Of a stretch of 33,505 nucleotides of DNA, positions 7,807-14,851 are shown piece by piece. Both the position numbers and the translations under genes were made by a program. The notes under the pieces are model-generated. The model did not search any database. It had not been told where the DNA came from and worked only from the letters and a program-made list of their open reading frames with translations. The first letter of the stretch is position 1. Every line of letters begins with the position of its first letter. The stretch comes from Trebonia kvetii (lineage in GTDB: Bacteria; Actinomycetota; Actinomycetes; Streptosporangiales; Streptosporangiaceae): contig NZ_RPFW01000015.1 of assembly GCF_007827045.1 (NCBI RefSeq), positions 1-33,505 of the forward strand. The letters are read 5' to 3'.

Positions 7807-7991
7807 GTGACCTGGTGCGAACCGCCCTCCGGCCACCGTCACGGCACGGGTAATGACACACTGATCCACGGCGGGGCTCCAGGTGACGAGGCTGCCTTTG
7901 GCGGACAAACCTCACTTACCGGAGTCCCGCTGCCACCTCACCAACCGACACACCTTGACAGCCAGGCAACTCACTTAACTAACCGGCCTTG

Positions 7992-8217
7992 GTGTTAACG
8001 GGTGGCACGGCATCTACCAGGACAACCGCTAGGTTGAGCGCAGCAGTCGCCGGGCCGCGGCGACTGCCAGATCATGCGGGGAACGCTGTGGCGGGCCGAG
8101 TTCGATGACGTGCGCCGCTCCAGCTCCTTGCCGCTGAGAAGGCCTGCCCAGATCAGAGGCGCCATGCCGGGCCGAGATGCCTGTCACTGGACGGTGGCGC
8201 TGGTCGTCGGGGAACGC
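7992..8217. other. Intergenic stretch without a supported gene
   Basis: Between the IS4 right end and the MarR stop there is no recognisable coding frame, RNA gene or repeat. Confidence 0.4.
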
Positions 8218-8688
8218 CTAGCTTCGCTTCGAGGCCCCGCCAGCCGCGGAGCTGACTGCCTGGGTGGCCGCGGACCGGCGGAGCGTGCTGAGGGCATCGG
8301 CCATATGCGTGAGGGCGGTACCGGGCAGCGGAGCCCGCAGCAGGCGGTCGAGCTCGCGGTCGAAGACGGGGGCGGCGACGCGCAGGAGTTCCACGCCCTT
8401 GGGGGTCAGCTCCACGATCGATGAGCGCCGGTCGGAGGGATTGGCCCGGCGCGCGCACAGGCCGGCGGATTCGAGGCGGTCGACGGCCTGGCTGGCGCCG
8501 CCCACGGTGATCGCGATCGCCCGGGCGATGTCGTGGACGCGGCACAGCGGTGTCGCGTCGATGACGAGCATGCCGTTCAGGCTCGCGAGACCGATGCCGC
8601 ACTCGTCCTGCAGCCGCCCGTCGACCGCCCCCCACAGGATCGTCTCGAACCGCACCAGGTCATCAAATACCTGCCGCAGATCAGTCAC
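8218..8688 (-). CDS. MarR-family transcriptional regulator
   Basis: 156 residues with a winged helix-turn-helix. The recognition region is VHDIARAIAITVGGASQAVD (about 51-70) and the wing has the MarR signature DRRSSIVELTPKG (about 86-98), flanked by dimerisation helices. MarR proteins bind palindromic operators and release them on binding small phenolic or lipophilic ligands. The gene is divergent from the hydrolase at 8833. The 144-bp gap holds a palindrome over a -35 box, so it probably represses the hydrolase and itself. The C-terminus is Ala/Ser-rich and likely disordered. Confidence 0.85.
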   Translation of the reverse strand: MTDLRQVFDDLVRFETILWGAVDGRLQDECGIGLASLNGMLVIDATPLCRVHDIARAIAITVGGASQAVDRLESAGLCARRANPSDRRSSIVELTPKGVELLRVAAPVFDRELDRLLRAPLPGTALTHMADALSTLRRSAATQAVSSAAGGASKRS

Positions 8689-8720
8689 GTCGCCTCCCGT
8701 CCCGGGTCACCCGCACAATC

Positions 8721-8772
8721 TAGCATAGAGCTAACTAGCTTGACAGTAATTAAATTATGGCTAATCTAAATT
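8721..8772 (+). promoter_or_regulatory. Hydrolase promoter with MarR-type operator
   Basis: The AT-rich gap between divergent genes contains TTGACA (8740-8745) and TAATCT (8762-8767) with a 16-bp spacer, facing the hydrolase. The perfect palindrome AGCTA-AC-TAGCT (8729-8740) abuts and overlaps the -35 by one base. A partly overlapping TAGC..GCTA dyad starts at 8721. The placement fits MarR repression by blocking RNA polymerase. Confidence 0.5.
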
Positions 8773-8832
8773 TTGTACCCGGCCCAGCCGCCGGGGCACC
8801 CGCCCCGGCCCGCCACGATGAAAGGAACGGCA

Positions 8833-9738
8833 ATGACCGCCCAGCAGCGCGACATGGTCGACCAGATCCTCCGTAACGCCCCGTTCGATCTCGGCGGGGA
8901 CGTCGCGGCCCAGCGCCCCCTCCTCGAGCAGATGCTCACCGCGCAGCCCCTGCCGGCCGACGTCCGCATGACGCCCGGAAACCTGGGCGGCATCCCCGTG
9001 ATCTTCATCGACATCGCCGGCGTCGAGCCGTGCGGCATTATCTTCCACATTCACGGCGGCGGCTTCGCGCTCGGCTCGGCGGGAGGATCCGCGGGGCTGG
9101 CGTCCAGCCTGGCCCGCAAGGCGGGCATGCGCGCCGTGTCGGTCGACTACCGGCTCGCGCCCGAGCACCCCTACCCGGCCGCGCTCCAGGACGTCACCGC
9201 CGCCTACCGCGCCCTGGCCGAGCAGGCCGGCAGCGCCGGCCGCATCGTCGTATCGGGCGAGTCGGCCGGCGGCAACCTCGCCATCGAGCTCCTCATCGCC
9301 GGCAAGGCCGAGGGCCTGACGATGCCCGCGGCGGCCCTGCTGCTCTCCCCGATGACCGACCTCACCGTGACCGGCAGCAGCTACGCCGGCAAGGCGCACG
9401 CCGACCCGGCCATCAGCGCCCAGGCCATCCGCACCCGGGCCGCAGACTACCTGGCCGGCACAGACCCGGCCGACCCCCTGGTCAGCCCCATCTTCGCCGA
9501 CCTCTCCGGACTGCCGCCGCTGCTGATCCAGGCCGGATCGCACGAGGTGCTCCTCGACGACGCCACCCGCCTCGCGGTGAAGGCCGCAGCCGACGACGTG
9601 GCCGTCATCCTGGACATCACCCCCGGCGTCCCGCACGTCTTCCAGGCATTCGCCGCCCTCCTCGACGAAGGCGACGCCGCCCTCAACCGGGCCGCCCGGT
9701 TCGTCAGGGACACCACCGCCCAGAAGGCTGCCGCCTGA
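8833..9738 (+). CDS. Alpha/beta hydrolase (HSL-type esterase)
   Basis: 301 residues of the hormone-sensitive-lipase family. The oxyanion HGGG motif is in FHIHGGGFALGS, the nucleophile Ser is in GESAGG, YRLAPEHPYPAA is conserved, an acidic residue lies in SHEVLLDD, and the catalytic His is in VPHVFQ. Such cytosolic enzymes cleave small acyl esters or related substrates. ATG 8833 is chosen because AAAGGA lies seven bases upstream; in-frame ATGs at 8773 and 8818 add only low-complexity sequence. The MarR neighbour suggests induction by a small substrate or toxin. The physiological substrate cannot be read from sequence. Confidence 0.9.
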   Translation: MTAQQRDMVDQILRNAPFDLGGDVAAQRPLLEQMLTAQPLPADVRMTPGNLGGIPVIFIDIAGVEPCGIIFHIHGGGFALGSAGGSAGLASSLARKAGMRAVSVDYRLAPEHPYPAALQDVTAAYRALAEQAGSAGRIVVSGESAGGNLAIELLIAGKAEGLTMPAAALLLSPMTDLTVTGSSYAGKAHADPAISAQAIRTRAADYLAGTDPADPLVSPIFADLSGLPPLLIQAGSHEVLLDDATRLAVKAAADDVAVILDITPGVPHVFQAFAALLDEGDAALNRAARFVRDTTAQKAAA

Positions 9739-9918
9739 CGAGCGCCACCTTCACCACCGGACACGCACGGGCTGCCTCCATTGAGACCCTGGCCGCAATG
9801 AGCCGGGATCACTGCGACAGGGCCGACTCAGCGGACGGGACGTGTTCGGGGAGCTGTCGCCGGGACGGCCAGATTCAGGTGCCGGGCCGCTCGATGGTGC
9901 GGTCCTCAATGCCCGGCA

Positions 9919-9951
9919 GTATTCACCACGGAAGTGGTCCGTGGTGAATAC
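9919..9951. terminator. 14-bp perfect hairpin, possible terminator
   Basis: GTATTCACCACGGA (9919-9932) is exactly complementary to TCCGTGGTGAATAC (9938-9951), with a 5-base loop AGTGG. It lies about 180 bases past the hydrolase stop and before the IS3 element. There is no T-run. It may be a terminator or the remnant of a small palindromic mobile sequence. The rest of 9739-10111 holds no supported gene. Confidence 0.4.
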
Positions 9952-10125
9952 GTGGTTAAATCCCCAGCGAAACAAGTGGTGAAGTAGGCGTTTGCACAGG
10001 TAGAAAGGCGCAGGGGCAGTTGAGGGACGACCGGACTCATAATCTGCCGGTCGCCAGGCCGACGCCGTAATGGGCGATCTGTACTTATTTCAACTGCGGA
10101 ATCTGTCAACCTGAACGAGGCACCG

Positions 10126-11160
10126 TCACGCGAGCATTACTGAGTGCTGGTCTCCTTCTTCCTGGGGCGGGTTGATCCAGGATGTGCCTGGCAGTTTCGG
10201 CGGGGCGGGTGGCTTGCTGACGAAGCGCTCGGGGTGGGCGAGGTAGGCGGCGTCCAGGACCTGGGCGCGGGCGGCCCGGACGGCGGGGGCGTGGCCGTGG
10301 TGGATGTCGGCGGCGGTGTGCAGGCCGAGTCCGCCGTGATGGTGGTCGTTGTTGTACCAGCCGAAGAATTCCTGGCAGTGGGCGCGGGCTGCCTCGATGG
10401 TGGCGAACCGGGCGGGGAACGCCGGCCGGTATTTGAGGGTCTTGAACTGCGCTTCGGAGTACGGGTTGTCGTTGCTGACGTGGGGGCGGGAGTGGGACTG
10501 GGTGACGCCGAGGTCGGCGAGCAGCAGCGCGACGGGCTTGGAGGTCATGGAGGAGCCGCGGTCGGCGTGGAGGCTGAGCTGGCCGCGGGTGATCCCCTGC
10601 TTGGCGCAGGTCTCCGCGATGAGCTTCTCCGCCAGCACGGCGGACTCCCGGGTCGCGACCATCCAGCCGACGGCGTACCGGCTGTAGATGTCGAGGATGA
10701 CGTAGAGGTGGTAGTAGGTCCATTTGACCGGGCCGTGGATCTTGGTGATGTCCCAGGAGTAGACCTGGTTCGGCCCGGTGGCGACGAGTTCGGGCTTGAC
10801 CGCGGCGGGGTGCGTCGCCTGACGCCGCCGCTCGCGGCTTTCCCCGGCCTCGCGCAGCACCCGGTAGTAGGTGGACACCGATCCGAGGTAAGTTCCTTCA
10901 TCCAGCAAGGTCGCCCATACCTCGTCCGGGGCCAGGTCAGCGAACCGGCTGCTGTGCAGCGCGTCCAGGATTGCCTTCCGCTCGGCGGGGGCCAGCGCCC
11001 GCGGCTGGGCCCGCTCCTTATGCGGGACCGAGGCCGGCCTGGGCGCTGGCGGGCTGATCCGGTGCCGCCGGTACCAGGTAGCCTGCGCCACGCCGGCCGC
11101 GCGGCAGGCCGCCCTGGTGCCGATCTGAGGCGCGAGCAGGGCGATCGCCTCGTCGGTCAC
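10126..11160 (-). CDS. IS3-family transposase OrfB
   Basis: About 344 residues with an N-terminal helix-turn-helix-like segment (TRAACRAAGVAQATWYRRH) and an rve integrase core: Asp in VYSWDITKIHGP, Asp in LSLHADRGSSMTS, Glu in NPYSEAQFKTLKY. These are the three DDE residues. The start is taken at a GTG whose GTGA overlaps the OrfA stop (11157-11160). The frame is open upstream to 11385 and lies at -1 relative to OrfA, as in IS3 elements that make an OrfAB fusion by frameshifting. The gene appears intact. Confidence 0.85.
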   Translation of the reverse strand: MTDEAIALLAPQIGTRAACRAAGVAQATWYRRHRISPPAPRPASVPHKERAQPRALAPAERKAILDALHSSRFADLAPDEVWATLLDEGTYLGSVSTYYRVLREAGESRERRRQATHPAAVKPELVATGPNQVYSWDITKIHGPVKWTYYHLYVILDIYSRYAVGWMVATRESAVLAEKLIAETCAKQGITRGQLSLHADRGSSMTSKPVALLLADLGVTQSHSRPHVSNDNPYSEAQFKTLKYRPAFPARFATIEAARAHCQEFFGWYNNDHHHGGLGLHTAADIHHGHAPAVRAARAQVLDAAYLAHPERFVSKPPAPPKLPGTSWINPPQEEGDQHSVMLA

Positions 11161-11606
11161 GAACTCGACCCGTGCTCGGAGTCCGCGCCCTCGGAGATCG
11201 TCTCCAAGAGCGCCTGCAGTTTTGACTGCACATCGGCCACGAAGCGGGCCTTGGCCAGCTCCTGCTCCAGCTTGGCTTTCTCTTTCTGCAGCCGGGCGAT
11301 CTGCGCGTCTCGCGGGTCGGCCGCCGGGCGTCCGGACGCCCGCGCCGGGCTCGCCGGGGCGCCGGCATCGCGGGCCCGCCGCCACTCGGTGATGAGACTG
11401 GAGTACAGGCCCTCCCGGCGCAGGATCGCGCCCTTCTCACCAGGCGCCGCCGCCTCGTAAGCGGCCAGGACTTCCTGCTTGTACTGCGCGGTGAACGTCC
11501 GCCGGCGGGCCTTCTCGGGCACCTCCGGATCCGGGCGCTCCTGCTCGCCGGTCACCCGTCCAGCATCGCCGGCCAGCGGCATGCGGTCGAGCGAGGTCAT
11601 TGTCAT
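11157..11606 (-). CDS. IS3-family transposase OrfA
   Basis: 149 residues. The helix-turn-helix part is RTFTAQYKQEVLAAYEAA through GLYSSLITEWRRARDAG (about 36-86), followed by a leucine-zipper-like helix (AQIARLQKEKAKLEQELAKA) used in OrfA multimerisation. It overlaps OrfB by GTGA. No obvious A6G-type slippery run is visible; the best candidate is the AAAA within the codons for QSKLQ near 11221, which I regard as weak. Confidence 0.8.
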   Translation of the reverse strand: MTMTSLDRMPLAGDAGRVTGEQERPDPEVPEKARRRTFTAQYKQEVLAAYEAAAPGEKGAILRREGLYSSLITEWRRARDAGAPASPARASGRPAADPRDAQIARLQKEKAKLEQELAKARFVADVQSKLQALLETISEGADSEHGSSS

Positions 11607-11676
11607 CTAGGAAAGCGTCTCCGTCCCCGCCCTCGGGGAGTGTCAGTGGTTACTGAGGGGCGGGTGCCTCACGACA

Positions 11677-12103
11677 GCTTGGCAGAGAGGGCTGTCCGGC
11701 GGCCGACACGGGCCGCGAAAATAATCGGCAGCGACACGCCTGTGAAGCTGGAGACCATCGCGTAACCGGAGTCTGTGTCGCACTCACGATGGAGCGCGAG
11801 ATGTCAGCGTCGTCGCCCGACTGCCAGACGGCGAAGGCCAGCAGGGAGGCGGGCGTCAGCGCGGATTACCCAATAGCCGTTGACAGCGCGGAAGCTGCCA
11901 TATGACAGCTTGATGCCGCTCGATGTCGGGGCTGACGACAGGTCCTGGCAGACCCAGCACGACGACGCAAGACAGACTTAAGTCTCCGACCAGCTCGAAT
12001 TAGGCCTAGCGTCACGCTGGGGATGAAACCGCCATGCATGGCATGGAAAACGTCTCGGTTGGTTCCGCGATGAGGCGGCAGCTGCAAGTAAGTCCTCCGC
12101 TTC
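11677..12103. other. Intergenic stretch between IS3 and AICE remnant
   Basis: No recognised gene, RNA or repeat. Short frames on the minus strand lack domain features. The lost conjugation and replication genes of the AICE, or its far attachment site, would be expected in this direction, but I see no copy of the tRNA-Val 3' end here. Confidence 0.35.
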
Positions 12104-12952
12104 TCAGCCCAGGAGCGCATTCTCCCGGGCTTCGGCCATACGGTGACGCGCCCAGCGGCGTGAGGTCGTCCCGAATGCCTCCGCAAGCCTGCGCTCCGAC
12201 AACGGCATCCCCTCTAGGACGCTGGCACGGTAGGCGGCGACCGCGGCGACATTAATGCTGACCGTTCCGGGGGCGTCGCCGCGCCCTGGTGAACCGCCGC
12301 CATGGTCCGCACGGTCCGGTACGCCGCGGTTGGGCTTCTCCGCATGGTTCGCTTTCTCGCGACCATTCGTCCCTGGTCTGCGTACCAAGTCCGCCGGGCG
12401 GACCACGTGGTCCGGACCAGGCGCGTCGTCGGATAGACGGCTGGCGCCGCACTTGGGAGGGACCGCTCCGCTGGGCTCGCCCAGCGGCGTGACCTCGGGC
12501 TGATGCCGAGGCTCCGGATGATCCGCACCTGGCACGTGCTGGTCCGCCTCTGGTTCGTGGTCCGCTGCGCGGGCGGCTGCGGTCCGGATCATCCAGGCGA
12601 GCAGCTCGTATGAACCAACGAGCGCGACCGCGGGCCAAGCCGCTACCACCGCGCCGACTACGCCGTGGGACCAGCCCTGGGCCACGTTCACCGCGAGCGA
12701 TGCGGCGATGCCGAGTGCGAGCATCCAGCGGGCCAGTCGCGGTACCGGCAGCCGGTGCCGGGCGGCGTAGAGGATCACCATGCTCGACGCATAAACCAGG
12801 CCGTCGATGGTGGCAGGCTCGAGCAGTGCGGTGACGCCGCTCTCGCCGTACTCGCGCACAACCGCGTAGGCGTGCCAGTAAGAGATGTACGCTGCGACGC
12901 CCGCTACGGCGAGAACGACGGCTGCGGTGGACGCGCGGATCGTACGATCCAC
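12104..12952 (-). CDS. DUF2637 membrane protein of an AICE
   Basis: 282 residues. The N-terminal DUF2637 region has four membrane helices (about 8-28, 47-63, 73-93, 100-122: AAVVLAVAGVAAYISYWHAY and so on). A long polar, Pro/Glu-rich linker follows, then a C-terminal helix-turn-helix-like segment (MPLSERRLAEAFGTTSRRWA). DUF2637 proteins are typical of actinobacterial conjugative elements, where some resemble the Spd spread proteins. The GTG start at 12952 lies within a perfect palindrome GGATCGTACGATCC (12937-12950). The gene is downstream of the integrase on the same strand, with an overlapping frame starting at 13100. Confidence 0.75.
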   Translation of the reverse strand: MDRTIRASTAAVVLAVAGVAAYISYWHAYAVVREYGESGVTALLEPATIDGLVYASSMVILYAARHRLPVPRLARWMLALGIAASLAVNVAQGWSHGVVGAVVAAWPAVALVGSYELLAWMIRTAAARAADHEPEADQHVPGADHPEPRHQPEVTPLGEPSGAVPPKCGASRLSDDAPGPDHVVRPADLVRRPGTNGREKANHAEKPNRGVPDRADHGGGSPGRGDAPGTVSINVAAVAAYRASVLEGMPLSERRLAEAFGTTSRRWARHRMAEARENALLG

Positions 12953-13097
12953 ACCGCCACGGCCTCGCGCAGCCGAAAGCGACCGCGGTCGGCGCCACGC
13001 TCTCTCCCCCGGGCGAAGGGCGGGCCCCCGCGCGTTCCCCCGCGTCGGACTTCAGGCGCGGCGAATGCGGTTCTGTCTGGCGAAGGTCAGTGAGCGA

Positions 13098-13182
13098 CAT
13101 GCTGTTCCTCCAGGAAGACGAGGAGGAGCCGGGCAGCTCACGGCTGCCGTATCCCGGCCCCATAGCGGCCGGGATGGTTATT
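13098..13182 (-). promoter_or_regulatory. AICE leader copy B between int stop and next start
   Basis: The minus strand contains the integrase stop (13178-13180), a hairpin (GCCGGG 13128-13133 with CCCGGC 13153-13158; inner CAGC/GCTG), a GAGGA ribosome-binding region and an ATG at 13100. That ATG starts a frame beginning MSLTDLRQTEPH, which has no stop before it overlaps the DUF2637 gene in another frame, so it may be a damaged small gene. Sequence and order match copy A at 5203-5297. Confidence 0.5.
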
Positions 13183-14503
13183 CGGTGGCTGTGCGGGCGC
13201 GGTCGAGGACGCCGGCAGTGGAGCCGACGTACATGTCGAGCGTGATCCGGTAGTTGGAGTGGCCCGCCATGCGTGCCACGTCGGTGGCGTCAAGCTTCCA
13301 CGCGAACAGAGCCGTGGTGCAGAACACATGCCGCAGGCTGTGCCAGGTCCAGGCGCACTCGACGTCCGCGCCCCGCCACCCAACGGCAAGGTAGGCCCGC
13401 TTGAGAACGTTGCGCTGGAAGTTGGACGACCGCCAGTACTTGCCTGTCGGAGACGGGTAAAGAAGACCGAGCGGGTTGGTTCCCGCCGCCTGCTCGGAGC
13501 GGGCGGCCACGACCCTGGCAGCGAGCTTGTCCGCGAGCGGATACCCGCCCGGCGTGCACCGGGGATAAATCGTCCTGCGGCGCTTGCGGTTCTTCGGCGC
13601 CTCAACGTAAAGATGCCCGGCGACCTCGACGACCTTGCGGTCCACCGTGATGGTGCGGGCCGAAGCGTCGACCTGGGAAATCGTGAGGGCGGTCAGCTCG
13701 CCCCAGCGCAGGCCGCTATAGGCGGCAGCGTTAGCCATCAGCTCGTCGCGGTCCCCGTGCCGTCCGGCGGCGAGTGCCTGGCCGAGTTTGACGACGTCGT
13801 CGTCGGACGGGATCTCGCCAGGTTCGATCCACAGCACGGACTCACCCGCCACGCTGACGTCAGGTGCGGGCAGCGCACGGTCTCCGGCCTGCCAGTGCAC
13901 CTTCGCCAGCCGCGGGTTGGCCAGGTAACCGCCGTCGAGGCCGACAGTGACCAGAGCGGAGATCATGCCCCGCACCCGGTCGCCCTCCCCCGCGGTCGGT
14001 GCGGCGTTGACGATCGCCTGCGTGTGCTCGGTCTTGATGTCCTGGCAGGCGACCGAGGCAATGACCGGGGCGGCGAACCGCTCGCACAGCCGCTGTTGGG
14101 TGTGCGCGTGCTTGCGTGACCACCGGGCGCTGACCGGCAGGCGGTCCGGGTGCAGGTAATGCGTGATCAGGTCGGCGCCTGGCCGCCGCATGTTCGGCGC
14201 GTCAGCCGCCAGCCGGGCCGTGACCTTTTCCAGCTTGGCGGCCAGTTTCTCCTCGGTGGCCGCCTCGCACTGGTCGCGCTTCCCGGCCTCCTGCCAGACC
14301 GCTCGCCAGCGGCCGTGCTCGTTGCGGGCGGGGTACACGGTGATGCCGTGATCGAGCTCGATAACCTCGCCGTCGCCGCGGGTGGCCGCACGGCTGGCCC
14401 TGCCAGCGAGAACCTGGCCGGAGACAGGGCGGAGCGCTCCGCCCCGGGGCACTTGTGGGGATTTTGTGGGGATCTTGGCGACCGCGGTCGGAGCCTGCGC
14501 CAC
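13178..14503 (-). CDS. int: Tyrosine site-specific integrase (AICE)
   Basis: 441 residues. An N-terminal arm-binding/SAM-like region precedes the catalytic domain with Arg266 (YSGLRWGEL), a Lys-rich beta-hairpin (PKNRKRRRTIY), His388 and Arg391 (WHSLRHVFC), His415 (GHSNYR) and the nucleophile Tyr425 (LDMYV). All catalytic residues are present. The GTG start at 14503 has GGAAGAGG upstream. The gene begins about 60 bases from the 3' end of tRNA-Val and points away, the standard layout for an element integrated into that tRNA. No replication initiator, FtsK-like Tra or recognisable excisionase accompanies it, so it is a remnant. Confidence 0.9.
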   Translation of the reverse strand: MAQAPTAVAKIPTKSPQVPRGGALRPVSGQVLAGRASRAATRGDGEVIELDHGITVYPARNEHGRWRAVWQEAGKRDQCEAATEEKLAAKLEKVTARLAADAPNMRRPGADLITHYLHPDRLPVSARWSRKHAHTQQRLCERFAAPVIASVACQDIKTEHTQAIVNAAPTAGEGDRVRGMISALVTVGLDGGYLANPRLAKVHWQAGDRALPAPDVSVAGESVLWIEPGEIPSDDDVVKLGQALAAGRHGDRDELMANAAAYSGLRWGELTALTISQVDASARTITVDRKVVEVAGHLYVEAPKNRKRRRTIYPRCTPGGYPLADKLAARVVAARSEQAAGTNPLGLLYPSPTGKYWRSSNFQRNVLKRAYLAVGWRGADVECAWTWHSLRHVFCTTALFAWKLDATDVARMAGHSNYRITLDMYVGSTAGVLDRARTATE

Positions 14504-14564
14504 GAGACTTTACCTCTTCCTGCGTTATCGCAGGTGAGAGGGCTGACTGCAGGGACCTTCTCGG

Positions 14565-14636
14565 TGGGCGGTACTGGGCTCGAACCAGTGACCTGCCGGT
14601 TGTAAGCCGGCTGCTCTTCCGCTGAGCTAACCGCCC
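14565..14636 (-). tRNA. tRNA-Val (UAC anticodon)
   Basis: On the minus strand the acceptor arms GGGCGGT (14636-14630) and ACCGCCC pair over 7 bp. The anticodon arm GCCGG-CTTACAA-CCGGC gives anticodon TAC, and the T-arm is CTGG-TTCGAGC-CCAG. The discriminator is A at 14565; the encoded tail reads CCG, so CCA is added after transcription. The 3' half is the presumed integration site of the adjacent AICE. Confidence 0.95.
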
Positions 14637-14851
14637 CCGATGCGTCCCGGCTGAACCAGGACGCGGAATCCCGTCTAGGGTACCGGCTCCAGACGGCACC
14701 GCGGTACGGCGACCGCTGGCTCGGGCCGCGGGGCGCCGAGTAATTCCCAAGTAATCTGATAGGACTTCTAGACAATAGATCTCGTCCGCCCGTCGCTTTG
14801 GCCATAGGATCAGCGGCATTTCCGGTATTGGAAACGGGCACGAGGGAGCGG
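14637..14851. other. Upstream region of tRNA-Val and lyase
   Basis: Divergent promoters for the tRNA and the lyase must lie here. An AT-rich patch (about 14750-14785) precedes the lyase, but I cannot assign -35/-10 boxes with confidence. No gene is seen. Confidence 0.4.

Larger units (their letters stand above)
5313..7869 (-). pseudogene. IS4-family transposase, frameshifted and interrupted
   Basis: The body (about 5313-6618) has the IS4 N-terminal domain and a DDE_Tnp_1 domain: Asp in VAIDGTIMTVADSE, Asp in LLADRGFGAGFL. The C-terminal Y-x2-R-x3-E-x6-K signature can be read only if one T is restored near 5776 (LYHERWEVETAYFKLK). After that the other frame runs to the TAA at 5313 inside the left inverted repeat. 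The true N-terminus lies beyond the IS630 insertion: joining 7869-7806 to 6618 gives VITRAVTVAGGRFAPGHLGE, typical of the family, from a GTG at 7869. The apparent start at 6649 is made of IS630 DNA. The gene is therefore dead twice over. Confidence 0.8.
5300..7991 (-). mobile_element. IS4-type insertion sequence, carrying a nested IS630
   Basis: The ends are inverted copies. CAAGGCCGGTTAGTTAAG begins at 5300 and its reverse complement ends at 7991; after a divergent dozen bases both ends share TGTCAAGG. Removing the IS630 insertion leaves about 1.5 kb, the usual IS4-family size. The single transposase gene points left. The left end abuts the former integrase stop in AICE copy A (5293-5295). 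I could not find a clean target duplication: the flanks gggttattgg and gtgttaacgg are only loosely alike. Confidence 0.8.
10112..11676 (-). mobile_element. IS3-family insertion sequence
   Basis: Two overlapping transposase frames are bounded by imperfect inverted repeats sharing GAGGCACC (10117-10124, and as GGTGCCTC at 11663-11670) and a second block related to ACTGA. The exact tips are uncertain within about five bases; TG/CA termini would put them at 10112 and 11676. No clean 3-4 bp duplication was found. Size and layout fit the family. Confidence 0.7.

Noticed and set aside
10126..11385. 419-residue OrfB using the upstream start
   Set aside because: The first 75 codons overlap OrfA and look like frame shadow; IS3 OrfB normally begins at the OrfA stop, where GTGA overlap is present.
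12252..13163. 303-codon minus-strand frame starting near 13100 as one protein
   Set aside because: Only the first dozen residues resemble the small gene at 5205; the rest is the alternate frame of the DUF2637 gene and is Arg/Ser-rich.
5300..14636. A composite transposon or defence island between the IS elements
   Set aside because: The IS elements belong to different families with unrelated ends, and only MarR, esterase and AICE genes lie between them. No toxin, nuclease or CRISPR feature was seen.
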